Assembly: GCA_003075315.1 (NCBI GenBank)
Contig: QDFQ01000001.1
Span: 1,035,998-1,099,997, forward strand
Reading direction: 5' to 3'
Source: Arthrobacter sp. TPD3018
Lineage (GTDB): Bacteria; Pseudomonadota; Alphaproteobacteria; Sphingomonadales; Sphingomonadaceae
Length of the DNA stretch: 64,000 nucleotides
Under the pieces are notes generated by a model that was not told the origin of the DNA, searched no databases, and was given only the letters and a program-made list of their open reading frames with translations. Every line of letters begins with the position of its first letter. Positions within the stretch are counted from its first letter, which is position 1. A program made the translations under genes and the position numbers. Positions 60,528 to 64,000 of this stretch are shown here, piece by piece.

Positions 60528-61897
60528 GAGCGGCCCCCGCGCGGTCCGCCCTTCGGCCCGCCCTTGAACCCACCGCTGGGCGGACGCCCGTTCGACGGCC
60601 GCGACGATCCGCGACCGCCCGCGGGGCCGCCACGCGCCGGTCCGTCGCCACGCGGGGGGCGGGGGCCGGAGCGGGAGGCGTCGGGCTTGTTCCGGCCGAA
60701 GCGGGGCGCATCGCCCGAGCGGTTGCGATCGGCGGTGCGATCGCCGCCACGGTCGTCTGCCCGTTCCCACGGCTTCATCGCCGAGCCACCGGTGGGGACG
60801 TTGGCCTTTTCCTCGCGGGGCCGCGCGTCGTTTCGGGTTCGCGTGCGGGCGGCGCGGTCGGTCGTCGCGGGCGTGCGGAAGCCGGGGCGGGGCGCTTCGC
60901 CGGTGGCGGCAGAGCGCGGGTTCGACGTGCGGGCAGCGGCGGGGCGTTCCACGCCATCCTCGGGACGGGGGCGCGATCGCGTCGGGCGCTCGCCTGTCGT
61001 CGTCGGCCGTGCGGTTGCCGGCCGCTCCACGCCACGCTCGGCGCCGCGACGCGTGCGGGTGGTGCGATCGACGCTGGGCGCGGTGCGGAAGCCGGCGCGG
61101 GGGGCGGCCGCGATCGGCTCGTCCGGAGCGCCGCCCTTCAGCGTCTTGCGGAAGCCGACGATCTCATGCTGCTTCACCTCGCCGATCCCGCCGACCGGCA
61201 AGTCGCCGAGTACGAACGGGCCGTAGCGGGTACGGATCAGGCGGCTGACCTGTAGGCCCAGATATTCGAGCACGCGGCGCACCTCGCGGTTCTTGCCCTC
61301 GGTGATCGTAATCTCGATCCACACGTTGGCGCCGGTGCGGCGCTCGATATTGGCATCGATCGAGCTGTAGCGAATGCCCTCGATCTCGACGCCCTCGGCC
61401 AGTTCTTCGAGCTGTTGCTGCGTGACGTTGCCGTAGGCGCGCGCGCGATAGCTGCGCTCAACGCCGGTTGCGGGCAGCTCGAGCTGACGCTTGAAGCCGC
61501 CGTCGGTGGTCAACAGCAACAGCCCCTCGGTGTTGAGGTCGAGCCGGCCGACGGGCACCAACCGCGGCAGATCGTCGGGCAGGCGATCGTAGATCGTCGG
61601 CCGCCCCTTGGGGTCGCGTTCGGTGACCAGCAGGCCGGTCGGCTTGTGATACAGGAACAGCCGCGTCGGTTCGGGTGAGCCGACGGGCTGGCCATCGACG
61701 GTAACGCCGCGCAGCGACGTCAGCACGGTGGCGGGGGTATCGAGCACCTTGCCGTCGAGCGCGACGCGGCCTTCGGCGATCATCCGTTCGATTTCGCGGC
61801 GGCTGGCGACGCCCGCGCGGGCCAGCAGTTTTGCGATCCGGTCGCCGGGCGTCTTGCCCGCGGCGGCAGGGGTGCGGGGGTCTTTGGGGTCGGCCAT
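60524..61897 (-). CDS. rluB: 23S rRNA pseudouridine synthase RluB with a long disordered tail
   Basis: RluB makes pseudouridine 2605 in 23S rRNA. The N-terminal S4 domain (residues about 17-70, RIAKLLARAGVASRREIERM) and the catalytic domain with VGRLDLNTEGLLLLTTDG (active Asp 120) and KNREVRRVLEYLGLQVSRLI are typical up to about residue 255. The remaining 200 residues are unusual: Arg/Gly/Pro-rich and with internal repeats (PRAGFRT at 266 and PRPGFRT at 336; GVERPATAR at 289 and GVERPAAAR at 315). The tail ends in RGG-like PRGGRS. ATG 61897 has no strong ribosome-binding site. Confidence 0.93.
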   Translation of the reverse strand: MADPKDPRTPAAAGKTPGDRIAKLLARAGVASRREIERMIAEGRVALDGKVLDTPATVLTSLRGVTVDGQPVGSPEPTRLFLYHKPTGLLVTERDPKGRPTIYDRLPDDLPRLVPVGRLDLNTEGLLLLTTDGGFKRQLELPATGVERSYRARAYGNVTQQQLEELAEGVEIEGIRYSSIDANIERRTGANVWIEITITEGKNREVRRVLEYLGLQVSRLIRTRYGPFVLGDLPVGGIGEVKQHEIVGFRKTLKGGAPDEPIAAAPRAGFRTAPSVDRTTRTRRGAERGVERPATARPTTTGERPTRSRPRPEDGVERPAAARTSNPRSAATGEAPRPGFRTPATTDRAARTRTRNDARPREEKANVPTGGSAMKPWERADDRGGDRTADRNRSGDAPRFGRNKPDASRSGPRPPRGDGPARGGPAGGRGSSRPSNGRPPSGGFKGGPKGGPRGGRS

Positions 61898-62020
61898 CGA
61901 CGCCCCATACGCGCAATTGTGCTGCGCGTGAAAAAATTTGCATCACTTGCTGCCAGATGCGCGTTAACCGAATCGGGCGTGACAAGGGATAACGCCGTCA
62001 ACCAAGGGGCGTGTCGTCAT

Positions 62021-62470
62021 ATGTTGTTCGGGCGGAAGAAGCGGCTGATCGAGCGGCTGCTGGTGGTCGAGGACGAACCACTGATCGCCTTCGATACAGA
62101 ACATATCCTGCGCGAGGCGGGCTATACGATCATCGCGACGGTGGACCGCGTGGCACAGGCGGTGGCCGTGCTGGAATCGGGGGAGGCGCTGGACCTCGTC
62201 TTGGTCGACGTCAATCTGGCGGACGGATCGGGGCTGGACGTCGCGCGCAGTGCCCGTGCCGCCGAGGTGCCGGTGCTGTTCGTCACCGGCCGCTTCCCGC
62301 CCGAGGCGGAGGCACTGGCGACCGGGCGCCTCGTCAAACCCTATCAGCAGCGCGACCTGATCGGATCGATCGAGGCGATCGACGCCGCGCTGGCGGGCAA
62401 GCGCCCGCGCAAGCTGCCCACCGGCTTCGCGCTGTTCGCCGCACCGCCGGGGGAAGCGCCCGCCGCGTAA
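62021..62470 (+). CDS. single-domain response regulator
   Basis: The 149-residue protein is a stand-alone CheY-like receiver. The acidic pair VVEDEPLIAFD (Asp-Glu) is near residue 18, the phospho-acceptor Asp sits in VLVDVNLADGSG, the Thr in LFVTGRFP and the conserved Lys in RLVKPYQQRD. No output domain follows. Such regulators often act with stress or cell-cycle phosphorelays in alphaproteobacteria; no kinase is nearby. ATG 62021 has AAGGGG 11 bases upstream. An upstream frame to 61919 is open but starts poorly. Confidence 0.9.
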   Translation: MLFGRKKRLIERLLVVEDEPLIAFDTEHILREAGYTIIATVDRVAQAVAVLESGEALDLVLVDVNLADGSGLDVARSARAAEVPVLFVTGRFPPEAEALATGRLVKPYQQRDLIGSIEAIDAALAGKRPRKLPTGFALFAAPPGEAPAA

Positions 62471-62511
62471 TCCCGCTGGTCGGCGGCGAATAAGCCGTTA
62501 GTGTTGCCGCC

Positions 62512-63912
62512 ATGTTGACCGGCAACAACCTCTACTTCCTCATCGTCGCGGCCTGCGCCGCGCTCGTCATCGCGATTATGCGCCGTTCTCCGGCGATCCG
62601 GGCGCGGCTGACGCCGCTGGCGCCCTATGCGGAACGCGGGCCGATCGCGGTGTTCTTCATGGGCATCTCGTCGGGCCTCGCCTTCACGATGATCGGCGCG
62701 ACGCTGACGACGCGCTTGAAGCAGGACGGGCTGGACAAGGCGACGATCACCGCCTTCACGCTGGGCTTCCTCGTCTACAATTTGAAGCCGTTATGGGCCT
62801 GGATGGTCGATGGCGTGCGCCTGCCGGTGATCGGCGCGCTGGGGCAGCGCGTGTCGTGGATCCTGCTGGCGGGCGTGATGGTAATGGCCGCCGTCGCCAA
62901 TCTGGCGCTGGTCGACCCGGCGGCGAATCTGCAGGCGACAATCATCGCGGTGGTGCTGGTCGGATTTGCCGGCGCGACCTACGACATTGTCATCGACGCC
63001 TATCGCATCGAGACGCTGGAGCCCGAACAGATGGGCGTCGGTTCGGGCATGACGCAATATGGCTGGAAGATCGGGTCGGTGCTGGCCGGATCGCTGGCGC
63101 TGGTGATCGCGGCGCGATCGAACTGGCATGTCGCCTATCTCGCCTGCGTGCTGTTCGCGCTGCCGGCGATGATCGTCGCGCTGACCCGCGGCGAGCCGGC
63201 GCGGCGGCGTGAACCGGCGCAGCGGCGCGGGCTTGCCGAGGTGCGCGCGTCGATCGTCGGGCCATTCCTGGAATTCTTCCGTCGCCATGGCGCGTGGTTG
63301 ATCCTGGCCTTCATCCTGCTCCACAAGATCGGCGATACGCTGGGGCAGCAGGCGCTGCGGCTGCTGCTCGACGACCTGGGCTTCACCAATGACGAGATTG
63401 CGCTGTACGACGTGGTCATCGGCTTCTGGGCGTTCTGGATCGGTCTGGCGCTGGGCGGCGTGCTGTATGCGCGGCTGGGGCTGAAGCGATCGGTGATGCT
63501 CAGCCTGATCCTGATGATGGTGTCCAACGCCAGCTTCGCGCTGCTGGCGGCGTCGGGGCATTCGAACCTTGGCCTCGCGGGTGCGATGGCGTTCGAGAAT
63601 ATGGCGAGCGGGATCGGCGGCGTCACCGTCGTCGCCTATTTCTCGGCGCTGTGCGACCTGCGCTTCACCGCGTCGCAATATGCGCTGATCTCTGCGGCGG
63701 CGAGCATCGTCGGCCGTATCCTGACCGCGACGACGACCGGGCAGTTGGTCGACCGGTTCGGCTATGTCGCTTTCTATTGGGGCACGACCTTTGCCGCGCT
63801 GCCCGGGGTGCTGCTGTTCTGGTGGATGAGCCGGTCGGGCTTGATCGACCGTTCGATCGGCAGCGCCGGCACGGCGGGCGAGGGCGACGTGCGGGAAGAA
63901 CCGAAGGACTGA
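62512..63912 (+). CDS. ampG: AmpG-type muropeptide permease
   Basis: AmpG imports anhydromuropeptides released from peptidoglycan, in the recycling pathway. The 466-residue MFS protein has 12-14 helices with the family motifs GFAGATYDIVIDAYRIETLE and MTQYGWKIGSVLAGSLALVI, and ends in an acidic cytoplasmic tail. The ATG at 62512 follows the regulator gene by 41 bases. It may feed the same pathway as MltA products of this window. The AmpG assignment rests on the DIVIDAYRIE motif; relatives for other substrates exist. Confidence 0.85.
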   Translation: MLTGNNLYFLIVAACAALVIAIMRRSPAIRARLTPLAPYAERGPIAVFFMGISSGLAFTMIGATLTTRLKQDGLDKATITAFTLGFLVYNLKPLWAWMVDGVRLPVIGALGQRVSWILLAGVMVMAAVANLALVDPAANLQATIIAVVLVGFAGATYDIVIDAYRIETLEPEQMGVGSGMTQYGWKIGSVLAGSLALVIAARSNWHVAYLACVLFALPAMIVALTRGEPARRREPAQRRGLAEVRASIVGPFLEFFRRHGAWLILAFILLHKIGDTLGQQALRLLLDDLGFTNDEIALYDVVIGFWAFWIGLALGGVLYARLGLKRSVMLSLILMMVSNASFALLAASGHSNLGLAGAMAFENMASGIGGVTVVAYFSALCDLRFTASQYALISAAASIVGRILTATTTGQLVDRFGYVAFYWGTTFAALPGVLLFWWMSRSGLIDRSIGSAGTAGEGDVREEPKD

Positions 63913-63916
63913 CGCG

Positions 63917-64000
63917 TCAGAAGGCGTTGCGGTGCACCAAAACCCGCAGCGTCATCAGGATGATGCGCAGGTCGCGGAACAGCGTCCAGCCGCGCAGATA
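63917..64000 (-). CDS. C-terminus of a polyprenyl-phosphate sugar transferase
   Basis: Only the last 27 codons are visible; the gene runs off the right edge. The minus-strand translation YLRGWTLFRDLRIILMTLRV then LVHRNAF ends like the GumD/WcaJ/ExoY-type transferases, which put the first sugar phosphate on undecaprenyl phosphate and finish in W-S-L-W-x-D-L-R-I-x-x-x-T and a terminal NAY/NAF. This would start exopolysaccharide assembly at the inner membrane. Called from a short fragment, so moderate confidence. Confidence 0.65.
   Translation of the reverse strand, partial: YLRGWTLFRDLRIILMTLRVLVHRNAF

Overview
The window looks like a chromosomal, housekeeping-rich stretch of a high-GC alphaproteobacterium of the Sphingomonadales (Sphingomonas or a close relative). 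The evidence is the gene content and order: rpsT next to dnaA, mutM/ubiE/ubiB/coaBC/dut, secB/Tim44-like/mltA/smr, rpmH-rnpA-yidD-yidC-engB, and pyrH-frr-uppS-cdsA-dxr-rseP-bamA-skp-fabZ. Strong third-position GC bias, frequent GTG/TTG starts, many 4-bp ATGA/GTGA gene overlaps and dispersed palindromic intergenic repeats fit the same picture. Lipid A genes (lpxD, lpxA, lpxB) are missing from the bamA-skp-fabZ block where most Proteobacteria keep them, which suits sphingomonads, whose outer membrane carries glycosphingolipids instead of LPS. I see no insertion sequence, prophage, CRISPR array or rRNA operon. One tRNA gene is present.

Layout. 0-5 kb: a minus-strand branched-chain amino acid block (ilvB, ilvN, ilvC, a yceI-family gene, 5' end of leuA) with palindromic repeats in its gaps. 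5-10.6 kb: miaA and serB, divergent with overlapping start codons, then a Sel1/SPOR protein facing a ParA-like ATPase, an unknown protein and a TPR/SPOR lipoprotein. 10.6-17.7 kb: pyrB with a catalytically dead dihydroorotase, a small membrane protein with a clear terminator, a metallophosphatase, and wecC, wecB and galU for nucleotide sugars. 17.7-24 kb: a compact minus-strand operon ubiE-ubiB-membrane protein-coaBC-dut-secreted protein-moeB/thiF-like. 24-27.8 kb: an unexplained inverted-repeat-bounded element, mutM, rpsT, dnaA and a frameshifted small CxxC gene. 27.9-35.8 kb: secB-murJ-trpS leftward, Tim44-like-mltA-smr rightward, then gst-dapE and a 30-codon transporter-like remnant. 36.4-41.8 kb: the rpmH operon, comM and tRNA-Leu(CAA). 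41.9-53.9 kb: a TonB-dependent receptor, then the long envelope/isoprenoid operon. 54-64 kb: rpmE, a PilZ protein, uvrD/pcrA, an MHS-type transporter, rluB-rsmD, a single-domain response regulator, ampG, and the 3' end of a polyprenyl-phosphate sugar transferase.

How the genes work together. Several blocks serve the envelope: uppS, cdsA, dxr, murJ, ampG and mltA (peptidoglycan and phospholipid precursors and recycling), bamA, skp, secB, yidC, yidD and rseP (protein export, insertion and quality control), and galU, wecB, wecC and the sugar transferase (polysaccharide precursors). Others are core metabolism (Ilv/Leu, pyrimidines, ubiquinone, CoA, lysine) and information processing (dnaA, rpsT, rpmH, rpmE, trpS, miaA, rluB, rsmD, uvrD, mutM).

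The parts most worth a second look are structural or anomalous: the 268-bp inverted-repeat element between ubiE and mutM; three perfect tandem hairpins between frr and uppS, the last holding the uppS ribosome-binding site; the frameshifted gene after dnaA; the ParA/SPOR cluster; the pseudo-dihydroorotase; the EF-hand loop in Skp; and the repeat families in the ilv gaps. I did not find a clearly novel multi-gene defence or secretion system.
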